Notes under the pieces: model-generated
Database searches by the model: none
Seen by the model: the letters and a program-made list of their open reading frames with translations, nothing else
Told to the model about the DNA's origin: nothing
Assembly (NCBI GenBank): GCA_026874595.1
Contig: CM049316.1
Span: 30,857,339-30,921,338 of the forward strand
Reading direction: 5' to 3'
From: Sipunculus nudus
Lineage: Eukaryota; Annelida; Sipuncula; Golfingiida; Sipunculidae
Length of the DNA stretch: 64,000 nt
Program-made: the position numbers and the translations under genes
Part shown: positions 1-45,219 of the stretch, piece after piece
Layout of the letters: each line of letters opens with the position of its first letter
Position numbering within the stretch: position 1 is the stretch's first letter

Positions 1-2887
1 AATTGGTCCGAATTTAATTACGACAAATAATCTAAACCAGACATATTTTCAGAAAAAATAATCCTAGCATTATCTAAAAAGTTTTTGCGCAAAATATTTG
101 TCTGGCAGCCATAATGGATTTAACAGGAATCTGAAATTTTAAAGCTTTGATTCATTCATGGGTGTCAATATCCTGTCAAAAATCAGTGCATGATTGTGCT
201 CAGGTGAGAATACTGGTAATAAGGCAGTTCTGTAATTCGATAGGACTGAAGCCCTCATAGGCACCAATTGACCCAACGAATTTGAGAAAGATCAAATGTT
301 TTCTCTTGTAGGTATTGCGTGCGAAAGAAAAGAAAATCAACAATTGTGCTCTGGCGGCCATATTGATTTGTGATGTGTCTGTAATTTGACAGGGCTAGAG
401 CCTTCATAGACAACAATCACGTTATTAATTATTTAATATGCGTGGTAAATCGTAACAAATTTTACGAGGACCAATGAGAACAAGCAGACATTCCTGTCAA
501 CCATAGGCACATAATATGAAATATCTGATATTATTTATGATGTCTTAGTTTCACAGGTAACATAAAATAAATATTATTATTTATAAAATCGCATTTGAAA
601 AAACTAACAAGAATGGTCGGCTGGATGACATACATAACATGCCAGTATGGCTGGATTATATATGTCCGTTCACCAGTGTTGATGAAGCGTCATATTCTGG
701 AGGGTTTCGTTTTCGCGGTTATTTCCCATTCGCGAATATGGTGAATTTGTAAACCTTACCAACCATAGTATACCAAGAGAGTGGCCAGTCACCTACTATG
801 TTCAGGCGAGAAATTATTGAGACGTAACTTCACATGACACATTACACCCCTAATATATTACTTTTATGTCTCCGTCACTTACAACCCCAAAGGCTATCGT
901 TAGCAACAGTCTATGTATAGTTTTATCTCGGGTGGTCGCCACGACTGACGCAGTTTAAATAAAAGGTGCCAGGAGCTACAAGATATAATTAAACACCATG
1001 CTGTGCCTCTGTGGGCTCATATACTTATTGAGGATTTATAATGACATTTAATACCTGTGCGGAAGGTTTTATAGTCCAAAAATAGTTGAGATCATCGTAT
1101 TAACTATTATGTTCTACATTTTGTTTGACGCAGTTATTTTAAAGTATTCAAGACACTTTATGTGGTTTGTAAACACTATATATACATGTATTGCATTTTT
1201 ATCCATTCAGCACTGATAAATAATTTTCACCGCTTAAGGTTTCATCACTGAGCCCACGCAATGCTGAGCAATGCCATCACTAAGTCTTTATTAAGTGTAT
1301 TACATTGCTTTTAAAATAAACCTATCACAAAATATAATTTTGACAGTCTTATAGAAAACGTTGATTTACGTCATCAATATTGCAAAATTTTATGGTTTAT
1401 TTTTGGTTTTGAAGTTATTACTGCGGCTGTCTCTTTGTTCGCGATGGCATCAAATTCGGGATATTCGCAAAAGGACAGCTATCGCGGAAATAAAACGTTT
1501 AAACGTTCATGAATAAGACGCCTCATCTACACAAAGATGAACAGTAATTTTACGCACAACTTAACTTGTGTAAGATTTTTTAAAATTATATGCCAGTAAA
1601 TAAAATCCTGCTCGTTCGATATTAGACTGGCCCAGTCGATGCAATCGTGAAAACACAAATTTCCTCCACTAATAGGGACCATCATACTTGCTTTTCTGTG
1701 CCGCAAAGCTTAGAATAGGTACTGCCATATCGCGGCAAATTATACAACTAGTACGGCTCTCTGGCTGACTATTTAGTGATAAGAGCTGGCACTAATTCAA
1801 GTCTATCGATACATAAAATCACGTTTTATTTTAAGCATTTCATTAGTAAACGCAAATACTAAAACCCATGCAGGGCTAGTTCGATGTTTCCCCATCAATA
1901 TTTTAAAGAATTTGCTTTCATATTAAATAATTAATATAATAATATATTAAGTATTTTTTATAAAAACAAAGTTGTCCCAACTTTGATAACCCTACCACGC
2001 CTGCAAGTGACTCCCCCTCCCCCCATCCTTGAAGATCAATTGAAGCCACTGTGTTATAAAATATATATTCTAACTTTTTTCGGAGAGAAAATTAACAAAT
2101 GTTTGACTGACATCATTTTTTCACTCTCTTATCTTGGAAACATGATCTTCCTAGGACAAATAAGTTATCAGGCATATGTTTCAAGGAAACAAATCCGATT
2201 TTATAAGGCCGTTCGCTGCTAAAATCAAATGTCCTTAATAGCTCCAGTTGGTATGAAACCAACAACCGGTTTCATATAATAAACTTGACGCTTCCGCAGA
2301 AAGAGCTTTACAATGATACAATGAATGTTTAATTGCTTGTGGGTTAACACGTGCGCTGACACGAAGTAGTGGATTAGATAACGGGAAATAATTAATCAAA
2401 CCTTCTCAAACTGGAACACCGCTAGAGCCGCCCCTCCCATCCCCGATCATTGACATCATTGTTAGCACGGACTAGTAGTTACCTTGGTCAAGTGTCAAGT
2501 CACGAAGGACTCAAATTCAGACAATTATAAATATATGAGAACAGAGAGCAACCCAATACACAGGATCTAGCGTGGGGCTTCGCAGGTGGCGCTATTTATA
2601 TATCAGAGTGACGCAAAGATCAACTTATAGCCGAGTCGGGCGATACTTTACAGATGACTATCTTCTACCATTTTCTCGAAAAAATTTTCTGAAGTGACCA
2701 GAACAAGCGAATAGAATAATAAGCATTTATTCAAGAATAATTATGAGAAAAATTTTCTTTTCTCTCCTTGTAGTATATTCCAAGATCCGGATATATTTAA
2801 GAAGATAAGATAGGTCAAGGCAATTATTAAATTTCCTGTTTCTTGCAATTTAGACCTCAATGCACTTTTATTTAAATATCATTAAAC
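1..2887. other. No gene seen; AT-rich flank
   Basis: Only short ORFs without recognisable domains. MITE fragments related to the 17.5-kb element lie at about 690-745 (minus, GGTTTCGTTTTCGCGG) and 1425-1515 (plus, TTTGTTCGCGATGG). The ORF at 1983-2222 is not supported. Confidence 0.6.
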
Positions 2888-4330
2888 TAACTAGAAAACG
2901 GGCAGTCGACAAACGACTACATGTATCCACCAAATCAGAGAGGCATTGGTAAAGTAAGACATTGAATGTTCCTGAAATGACATGACTCCAAATTTGTGGC
3001 ATCAGAGATGCCAATTAAACTCCTCATATATTTGCAATTTTTACCAAAACAGATCTACAGATGGATACAAAATGAAATTGTTTGCAGGTGGCCAAACAGT
3101 CTTGTATACAAGATAAACCATTCCCAGATCTACATACATGCAAATTTTCAGGTGAAAACATCAACCACTCCTGAGAAAAATGCAATATATTTTAGGAAAC
3201 GAAAAGGTAGGTGGCACCACCTGTCTGGTCTATGTTGGATACTGTGGTTGCCTTTTGGTTCGCGAGAGTTTCAAATTCGCGATATTCGCAAAAGTGGAAT
3301 TGTCGCAAAAAAAACTTCGTGAATAAGAGGTTCCAACGTCGAAGTCCAGTTGAAAGGTAAAAGCTTGATTTTATAAATAAAAATAGATCTTTTATGGCCA
3401 AAGATTGCTATTATAAATGATAATTAATGAAAGTAAATCCCACATGATCGCTGTTCCTTTGGTTCTCCGTGTAATTCTTAATTCTTATTTTAGGCATATA
3501 TTATTTGAAATAATTACTTCATATAACGAAGGTTATACTATGTGTAGGTCTTTTGTATGTTGAGATCGCGAAAACTGAACCCCCGCAAGACATTGAAAAA
3601 TTGAAATGATAACCCCCTCGAAACCATGTGAAAACGACTGAAGGTAGCGCCACCAGTTTTGTGTACAAGATGGAGGTATCGAGAATCAGTGGACATGTGA
3701 AATTTTAGGCTGATACATTAAACCATTCCTAAGAATTAATTAATGAACGTTTTCCACAAATACGTGATTGCAGGTGGCGCCACTAGGGTCGTGAATGAGA
3801 AACCAACCCAAGACGGATGAACATGCAAAATTTCAGACCGAGACACTAATCCAGCACTGGGAAAAATTGCACCAATGATTTCTACAAGAACGGAACGGCA
3901 GGTGGCGACGCCTGTCCGGTCTACAACAGAGTTATTCAAGACAGATAAACATGCCAAAGTTCAGTCTGATACATCCATCTACCCCTCAGATACGAATGAT
4001 TTTCAACCAAAAAAAATACAGTTGATGGATGCCACGCAAATACAATTACAGATACCAATCTGCAGTACGAGATGGAAGTATTCAAGATCTATGGACATGC
4101 TGTTATTACTGAGACACCCAGATTCATAACGCACAAAAAGGATTGGAGGTGGCGCCACCAGTCTTTGTAACGCACGGTTCGCACCAGTTCACATGTGAGT
4201 GAATAATTAAGCTGGGTTTCGGAAAGATCGGTCCAAGGGTCTCAGAGGAGTTCTCCGGAAACGAACGCGGCGGCGGAACCCGCGTGAAACCATATGCATA
4301 GTATCCGTAAAACCCTGTTATGGCGGATAC
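2888..4330. mobile_element. GGTGGCGCCACC repeat element (family R1), copy 1
   Basis: Starts with a hairpin-forming AGTCGACAAACGACTACATG followed by TATCC; ends with GAGTTCTCCGGAAACGAACG, GCGGCGGCGG and CCTGTTATGGCGGATAC. Inside, variants of the palindrome GGTGGCGCCACC recur (about 3205, 3643, 3772, 3900, 4147). A decayed TACTGTGGTTG-type MITE (3238-about 3620) seems nested inside. No ORF stands out. Confidence 0.72.
3238..3620. mobile_element. Decayed MITE nested in R1 copy 1
   Basis: Left end TACTGTGGTTGCCTTTTGG followed by TTCGCGAGAG and GCGATATTCGC as in the 17.5-kb element; near the right end GATCGCGAAAACTGAACCCC corresponds to its GAAATCGCGAAAATGAAACC. The terminal CAACCACAGTA is lost. 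Confidence 0.6.
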
Positions 4331-4859
4331 TATTAATGATAAGTAGGTCTTTTCTATAATGTATAAATATTTTTAAGTTTAACAAGGCCTACAGGCCTAA
4401 TGTGAAGCTGTGCATTGGGATATACACCAGGTATAATGCTTCAATGCTGGACCATTACTTTTCATGTATATGAACAATGCAAGTACTAAACATTTTGAAT
4501 AAGAAACAATTACACAAACATCACTGCTGAATTTCTTGCATGGGTGCACACAACACAAAATGATTGAAGCTGGCACCACCAGTCTTGTATACAACGAAGC
4601 TATCAGAGATATAAACATATGCCCAATTTTTGTACAATGTTACAGAAGTTATAATTGAAATAATAATTTTGTAGAAGAAAAGTTTTGTAGTCATCAGTTT
4701 GAAATAGGCATAATAATGGCCATAAAACCAAATTAAGCTTTTCTGATATGATTGAAAGAACCATGTCCTAGGATAATTCTTTTGAAAATTGAACGATTCA
4801 ACTTGACAGTTTCATCATAAACATTTTAAGCTGAAAGAGGCTAAAATTATGAGGTTTTG
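4331..4859. other. Non-coding, with one more R1-like unit
   Basis: GAAGCTGGCACCACCAGTCTTG at about 4566 followed by ATACAACGAAGC resembles the R1 internal unit. No gene. Confidence 0.5.
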
Positions 4860-7146
4860 CCCATAAAAAACAGGTCAATGTAGGTGGCACCACAAAATCT
4901 GCAACTTCAAATATGAGTCATGTGACCAACATTTGCACAATACTTGGTAATGCTAGCTTCTGTCATTTCTGAGTGTACTATGTCAGTATGCTTACTTGGC
5001 CAAATGACTGTTCAAATTTGTGTTACTCCACTAAAATTCATAAAATGCAAACCATCTGAACAAACTTGAGAGGGCTTGCCTCTGGGATCATTTAAATAAA
5101 ATATTGAACAATTTGGCTTGACGGTTTACAAGAAGAAGACTTTTAAAACTTTTTCAGCTTTTCCCTATAAAATCTAAGTAAATGCAGATAGTAAAAAAAT
5201 AAGCTGAATCCCAAACCATTTGATATGTGACATGACAGATTATTGCATAAAATCTGGGAATGGTAGCTCCTGCTATTCCTGAGAAATTATGGGTTAATGT
5301 ACAGATGACCAATGACCCCTGTACAAAAAAAGGTCAATGCAGGTGGCGCCACCAGTACCTGAATTTCATATATGACTCGTGTAACCAACACTGGCAAAAA
5401 ATTTGGTGAATACGTTTCTGAAACTGTCATTTTAGTATGCTTTTTTGGACAGATGACTAAGTTCAGCTTCCTGTAACTCGGCCAAAATTCACCAAACTGG
5501 AACCATTGGAACAAACTTGAGAGAGATGGTACAAAAGATTATTTCTGTGAAATATTGAACAATTTGGCTCGACGGTTTCGGAGAAGATTTTAAAATTTTT
5601 TTTAGCTTTTTCTCTATAAAATCTATGAAAATGCAGAGATTTTCAGATGGCTAATATTTTGCATTTTATTTCATGATGCTAGCTTCAATCGTATCCATGG
5701 GTTAACGTGCGTACAGACGACGAACGCCGCCACACCATCGCATTAGCTCACAGGTTCACTAAAAATTACTACAGATGCATATTGAATGCAAAATTGTAAT
5801 AAAGGTACATCTCACTGATGGCAAAATCTTGAATTAAGTTGACTATGGATACCAATTATTTATAATCCATGTACAGCCGTCTTTATATACCCACAGAGAG
5901 CTGTATACCTGTGATTGTAAACATTGCCTGGCATGAGGAATATCTAAAAGCATAAATCTACATTTTTTAAAAGCTTTTAAAAAACGTTATTGTCAATATT
6001 AACCTTAGATAACCTAAAATCTAAATGTCTAGAGGCATGATGTAATGGATGCTGATAAACTGGTGCCAGGTTAGATGTATCTGCTTCACACAGCTAGCAT
6101 ATATGGTAAAATGACTCAATTCAATCTTTATAATTCAGCCAAAATTCATTCTTTGGAACCATAAAAGACAATTATTATAAGAATTATTCAGGGAATTATT
6201 CTTGTAAAATATTAAAAAAATTGGCCTCAGTGGCATCAGTCAAAAAACGTTTTACAGGTGTATAACTCATATGGGAAAATACAGCAAAATGGCTAAGTTA
6301 AGCTTCCCATAACTCAGCCAAAAATCACTGAACCAAAACCATTTGAACAAACTTGAATTATCAACATCTAAGAATAATTAATGTGTGAGATTTAAGAATT
6401 TGGCCCAGTGGTTTTTGAGAAGAAGATCTTTGTAGCCACTGAGCTAAAATGGGCTGTTACGGCATATGACTAAATTCAGCTTCCCATAACTCAGCCAAAA
6501 GTCACTGAACTGAGACCATTTTAACAAACTTCAGAAAGCACTACCCTAGGATCATTTCTGTGCGATATTAAACAATTTTGCCATATGGTTTCAGATAAGA
6601 AGTTTTTTTTTGTAGCCGTCAGTATGATACGGGCACTGATGACCCCCGTACAAAAAAAGGCCGATGCAGGTGGCGCCACCAATACCTCAATTTCAGATAT
6701 GTCTCATGTGACCAACCTTGGCATAAAATTTGGTGATGATAGCTCCTGCCGTTTCTGAGATTGTAACTTTAGTATGCTTTTTTGGACAGATGACTAAGTT
6801 CAACTCCTGTAATTCTGCCAAAATCACCAAACTTAAACCATTCGAAAAAACTTGAGAAAGATTGTTCCAGGAATCATTTCTGTGAAATATTGGACAATTT
6901 GGCTGAACAGCTTCGGAGAAGAAGATTTTTAAAGATTTTTAAGCTTGTTCCCTATAAAATCTAAGAAAATGCAGTTAGCCAAAAAATAAGCAAAATCCGA
7001 TATAGTTTTTAAGATGACTAATTCTTTGCATAAAATTTCGTGATGCTAACTCTTGCCGTTTTCAATGGTTTTTTTTTATGGGTTAACGTGCAGACGACGG
7101 ACGCCGGACGACGCCACACCATCGCATAAGCTCACAGGTTCGCTAA
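4860..7146. repeat. Related repeat block with two copies of a GCTCACAGG end
   Basis: Three GGTGGC(G/A)CCACC-containing modules start near 4868, 5324 and 6650; the last two share AAAAAAAGGTCAATGCAGG-type text. Two ends, at 5700-5766 and 7078-7146, share GGGTTAACGTGC, CGCCACACCATCGCAT and AGCTCACAGGTTC. This suggests a 1.3-1.4 kb tandem duplication. AACTTGAG, CTCAGCCAAAA-type words recur throughout. No ORF is credible. Confidence 0.7.
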
Positions 7147-10100
7147 AAATAGACCATGTCTACAATTTATTTTTTCTGATGATTAAATTAAAATAAAACT
7201 CATTTAAACGCGAAAACTGTACCACTTTATATAATGTCAATTCGAGTGAGTCCTCTGAAACTATTTATCTTTTTTTCACTCTGCATAATATTTTCCTTAG
7301 AACTGAGATTATTAGGAACAGGAGCGTCTGTCATGGGAAATTTTCTGTGCGTATGTGCGTAGGTGGGGCGATTTGTCTCCGGGCGGTCAAATAATTACGG
7401 ATAAGAGTGTCAAAATGGGGCCTAATAGCATGGATAAAAGTCAGTGAAGATTTAGATGACGGCTGCTTCCTGCTCCTCCAGACATGTACATTATTATCAT
7501 CGAAAAATCTTTCGGTTTCCATGGCAACATGCCGCGTGGGCCTTGCTCCGTGAGGACGACAACCAATTAGTCAAGCAGTGATCTATTAGTCTGTTGCTCG
7601 AGGCAAATTTTCTGCACAGTTTCTGTGGCTGTTTCTCGTGCAGTTTTGCTATGACATTCACACTTTCTCTAAATAAAGACACCCTGCTACAGAAATAGCT
7701 GGTATGTCCTGTTATTTAGCCCCTAGCTTACTTTGTTCCTCACGTTCTCAATAGGTTTCGGGCATCCCTGTAGGCTCAAGTAGTTTTACTGAATTCTCTA
7801 GCTCGTATTACATTTTCATAGTTTTATTGTAGATTTAAACCAGTGGTGATGAATACATTTGGCCTTTGTATCCGATATATATGCAATTAAGCAGAATAAT
7901 CTACAGCGTTTTCTGAAATGATCACTGATTTTTCAGGTGTTTTATGAGAATGAATAAATGTTATTTTATATCATATTTTAAAAAAGGATCGCCTCTCTTG
8001 ATTTACTAACCTCGCATCGGCACTTTATCCTGCGTTTACGGCATGAATTATCTGCGCTTAACATAACTAAAAAAATCAAACTAGACGACCATAGGTCGAG
8101 CGCTTGCCGAAAATTTAAATAGGATAGACAGAGAGAATGGGGAATGCAAAAACTAATAAAATGAGCTATAGTTTGTGTAGATAGGATAATTTTGGACGAC
8201 GTTATGAGAAAAAATAATAATTTTTTTCGGTGACCTTGCCCTTGACCTATCTCCACTTAAAACAAAAGACTTGCAGAAGTTTAGTTTTTCTATCAACTGC
8301 TTGAGACTTGTGGCCTGTAGAGCGAAAAAAAGTGAAATCTTGTAATATCCCGTTTGACGAGAAACTGTACGAGTTTTCCCGACATTTGGTATAAAGTCCA
8401 GTAAAACTGATAAATGGTGCCTGAAGACCTCTCTTGCTTAATAAGTGACAATGATCTTCCCCCAAAAATTGGATAACCATGTTATCAGCAGATTAAGACA
8501 GCTACATATCAAAAGAAAGGCCATGTAATGGCGAGTGAAGTGGCGAGTGCCAGTTTCCAAAGGATTCCTGCAAAACTATGGCCTGTAGAATGGTATATGT
8601 AAGGCACAAGAACTAGCAGGGGAAATTGAGGACAATTAACTGACAGACAGACAGACATACGGACACACTGACACATCAGAGATGACTTTTGATCATCATT
8701 TGACCATGCATGGAGAAAGTCTAGAGGAACAGAATGAACTATAGTTTGTGTAGAAATAACAATTATGAACTCGAGCAGAATGAAGTATATCACGTGGTAT
8801 CGTGGGTTGAATCTGTCGAGTTTCGTTATCACAGGAATTTTCTTTTACTTTGTTCTTTCAGCACCCGTGGGACAGTAATTTTCTACGCTCAGACAGCGCT
8901 GGTGTTGCGACAAACCCACGGCAGTCGAAGGAATGACCTACAATCGGAGGTCCGTCATAGGTAAAACGTGCGGCAATCGTAGGGCTGCCGTAGAAATTTC
9001 CTACTAAAAAAGTACGAAAGTCGCAGGTTTATCGTACAGTCGTAAGGCATCGAACAACAGAACTACGAGAGCGGCCTGACATAAGAAATAACCTTCGACG
9101 CTGAAAAAAAAAACTCTACGACAAGGGTCTACGAGAGTTTTTTTTTCAGTCGCAAAACACCTGCATTTCGTACACCCACGACTATCCCAGGTATTTCTCC
9201 AGTTTTCTGTGGTAGACCTGTCGTATATGCATTGTGCGATGTATGTGACTTATTCTTAACGGTTTCAGTAGCGACAGAGGGGCGTGGCCGTTGCATGATG
9301 TCACATCAGGAACCAAGTTGCCACGTTATCAGTCACAGCCGTGACAATTTAGCCCATTGTGGTGCGACGAGATCAGGGTAAATCAGAACAGATCACCGCC
9401 TGTAGGGTTATCTTTTTCCCGTTGATCTATCTTTATGTTCTAATCTACTTGCATGACAGCATCCAGTTGCGCAAGTTAGTTGCATGCATATAGTTTTCAA
9501 ATGAGCAATGCACGCGGAATTTCTGTTTAGCATAGAGACTCCATCTCACTGATTTCCCTAGCAAATATATTCATTTCTTACATAGCAGAATTTTCCAAGA
9601 TCTCATAAATAAGAATAGCGATTTGCTCAGCTTTAGGTTCATATTTCAACTTGCTAACCATAATCGGACTCGATCAATATGCCAAGTAATAAATTTAGTA
9701 CGATGTCCATACAGCGAGACCTCACGAACCTAAGCCTCAGTCCATACAACACTAATTGATAGACAAACACACGTTTTTCCTTACCAGCGAGTCACTCTTC
9801 AAAGTTTGCGTTTTTTTAAAACTGGTAGGCCTATGTATACACCTGTCAATCGAAAGCAGAATGTGACCATGCCACAAATGCAGAAAATAATTAATAAAAG
9901 TTTCATTTTGATGGTCAAAAGTAAAAGGTATGATTGCGCCGCTTCTATTCTGTAAGTCTCGGATAAAGAGTATCAAGTTGTTGGGGAACTCATGACGAAT
10001 CTACAATCCGTACCTGAAAGCATGTAGATATGGGGCCCTTGTGGGTATGTAACGCGATTTGATGGACAAGGGGCGACACTGGTAGTTTCAACATGCATGG

Positions 10101-11504
10101 GGGCCAGGAAGTAAATGCCTTGCAATAGTGGAGATGTCTATTACGTGGGCCACATGTCGGGCTCATGCAGGAATCATTACGCAATATTTATATCTCGGTC
10201 AATTTCTGAGCAAGAGAGGTCGAGTTTTCTGCTTTGATTAGCATGTGATAAGGTTTTGCACCCTTCCACCAGAGGTCGTTTCTACTCAAAACGAATCCTT
10301 TGTTTCTTCAAAATCAAATTTTTTTTACATTTCAAGGAAACACTTTCTGTTTACATTTCACATGCCCATGCTTACTTACTAAATATTACCTATTTCTTAA
10401 AATACCACAAAACACCCATTTTATGTAATTTGCCTGGGAACAATTTCTTATCCAGCACACACTTGAACGGACTTCATTGTCTTCTTTACTACATTTACAC
10501 CTACGCCGCTGATGTATTTAGAAGCCCCGGTGCATTACAATGATTAATTTTTGACTCGAACAATCCCTAAACGGGGGAGTCGTTCTATTGTGAATCAGAG
10601 TCTGCGCAGTGTGAAGCTTTCGGTGACACAGCAGTCTCGTCAAATCTCGATCACGACATCTGCTATAAAACAGGAATAAGCGAGGTTTCACAACATCACA
10701 CTTTCAGACAGAGAGGTCTATAGTTTTCTGCTTTGGGCAGCATTTAAAAGGCTTTCAGTGACTTAATCTCACTACATCGGTTGTCAACAACAATAAGTGA
10801 GCTTCTATGAAGATATATAGAACTTTGTCACTTTTCGTGCTAGAGAGGTCTGGTTTTCTGCCTTGTGTGACATTCTTTAAGCTTTACCTAACCTAGTCTG
10901 GTCAAAGCTCGCCCCTTTAACCAAGATACATTAAACAAGAATGTTATATATGGTATGGTTTACAGTGATCTGCCGGACACATGTACTTACCTCTTATCTA
11001 TGAGACTTGCGATCTATCCCAATGAGCACAGAAGCTGGTACACAAACATTTAAACAAAAGAACAAAATCAGGATTGAAAACCGCATATTCATACACATTT
11101 TAAACACGAGCAAAACGTAACGATTCTGCTGTATTCGAGTCAAATGACCAAGCAATTTTCTTTTCAATGAACTCTATGTAATGAAATGAATAATCTTTGT
11201 GTGGGTGTGTGGGGGGGGGGGGGTGTTATCGAGGTGCATTATCATAATTGGGTTAAAAAGGCGGAGCATATGAGCTGTGATGGTTAGGTCAATTAAAGTG
11301 ATCCGCCATGAACCTTGCCATCATAGATAAGGCAACATTGCTTTTTCAGTTTCGGATGGGATTTCAAAATCAATATACCAGAATCAAAAACTTGGTCATT
11401 CGACAAAGCTACTGCATTAATTACATTGTACAGGTTCATTTACTGTTGGTACCCAGAGGCAGATCAAGGATTTTAGAAGGGAAAGGGGGTTGAATACACT
11501 AGTA
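7147..11504. other. No gene seen; decayed repeats
   Basis: Two related segments share GCTATAGTTTGTGTAGA-type text (about 8155 and 8735), with a GACAGACAGACATACGGAC tract at 8642. A region rich in TCGTA/TACGA words lies at 8880-9190. Three diverged units of AGAGAGGTC...TTTTCTGC occur at 10,214, 10,711 and 10,843. A G-run is at 11,212-11,223. No ORF shows a domain. Confidence 0.5.
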
Positions 11505-11985
11505 AAGGTAAACAAGTTGCTACAACACTTCATGTACAACTTTCTAGAACGGGTCGCTAGATCACTTCATACATAACTTTCAAGAACGGGTTGCTAGAAC
11601 ACTTTAATATCACTTTCTAGAACGGGTCGCTAGAACACTTCATGTATAACTTTCATAATCGGGTTGCTAGAACACTTCATATGTAACTTTCTAGAACGGG
11701 TCGCTAGAACATTTCACATACAACTTTCTAGAACAAGTTGCTACAACACTTCATATATAACTTTCTAGAACAGGTAGCTAGAACTCTTCATATATAACTT
11801 TATATACGGGTCGCTAGAACACTTCATATATATAAATTTCTAGAACGGGTCGCTAGAACACAACTTTCTAGAACAGGTTGCTGGAACACATCATATATAA
11901 CTTTCTAGAATGGGTTGCTAAACACTTCATATGCAACTTTCTAGAACGGGTCGCTAGAACACTTCATATATAACTTTCGCATGCA
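11505..11985. repeat. 37-bp minisatellite
   Basis: About 13 units of AACACTTCATATATAACTTT followed by CTAGAACGGGTCGCTAG. The unit carries the palindromic TTCTAGAA core; copies differ by a few substitutions and one short unit near 11,850. About 1 kb downstream of the NSUN2 stop. Confidence 0.9.
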
Positions 11986-12159
11986 GTTGCATAGGGAAGA
12001 AACAGCGTGAGACACAACAATCATTGCTGATTTTCGTATTAAGTATGTATTATACTACTTCAAAAATTTGTTTAGCTTGCAAAAAGTGTGGGCATGCACC
12101 CCCTCCACCTCATGTAAATCTGTCCCTGGTCCCTCTGCTGGATTCTAATCCAGAAATAT

Positions 12160-13010
12160 GATATGAAGTCAGAAGACTTTATTCCTTTGTTTGTATAAAA
12201 TTTATTCAGTCTTGTGGTGTACAATAGTCCAAGTGTTTGCACATGTTCTAAAATATCTATTTCAATATTCTATAATTTACATAAAAATCCTGGGCTTGTC
12301 CACCTACATAGTTACTGTGTCAAGCAGCTTTGAACTTTTTTAATATTTAATATAAATCAATGTGCTGCACCTGGCTATACAGCACTTTGTCCATTGTTAT
12401 TTCAGATGGACACATTTCAGGAATCTTCATGAACAGTTCTTCAAACCTCTGGATGTACACTTCCTGCTAACATACGGACACAAAGGATGGACACTAGAAA
12501 TTATCTCATTCATTCAAATTAATTAACCAATCTGTTCTTGGGCAATTCTTTCTTACCTTAACTCGTATACAAGGATTTGGTATTTTTGTATGTATATCTA
12601 AAAAAAACGCGCTGAAACCTTTTTTTCTTTTTTTAATCTCCTCTGTGCTAAGATCCAAGGTATGGAGAAGACTAGCGACTTCTTGCATGATGGCAAAAAA
12701 TAAAATTGTTTAATCTAGAGGCATGGCATTTGATTTGTTAAAGAGTGATACAGGTTTGTTTTGTAACAAATCAAATAGTCTGAAAAATCATGATAGCATT
12801 TTATTATGTAACCTTCTGAGAAAGTGGAATTAGTTTGTCTCATTCAAGCCATGCGTGCTGTACCTTTGAAATCTACTCTTGCAGTACCATTACATCCATG
12901 CTTGCCGTCCCATTACACCAACAACCATTCTTGCTTTAACCATCATACAACATAAGCCTAGATTCCACTATTTTAATTATTAATTAAGAACTACCCTCCC
13001 AGGTTTACAG
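12160..13010 (-). other. probable NSUN2 3' UTR with polyadenylation signals
   Basis: Non-coding DNA directly after the NSUN2 stop. On the minus strand AATAAA occurs at 12201-12206 and 12178-12183, so cleavage near 12160 is plausible. The extent is inferred; no transcript evidence is available. Confidence 0.55.

Positions 13011-45219
<32,209 letters not shown>

Noticed and set aside
11212-11223. G-run (also at 31,776) as a regulatory G-quadruplex
   Set aside because: A single homopolymer without further G-tracts nearby; more likely a simple mononucleotide repeat.
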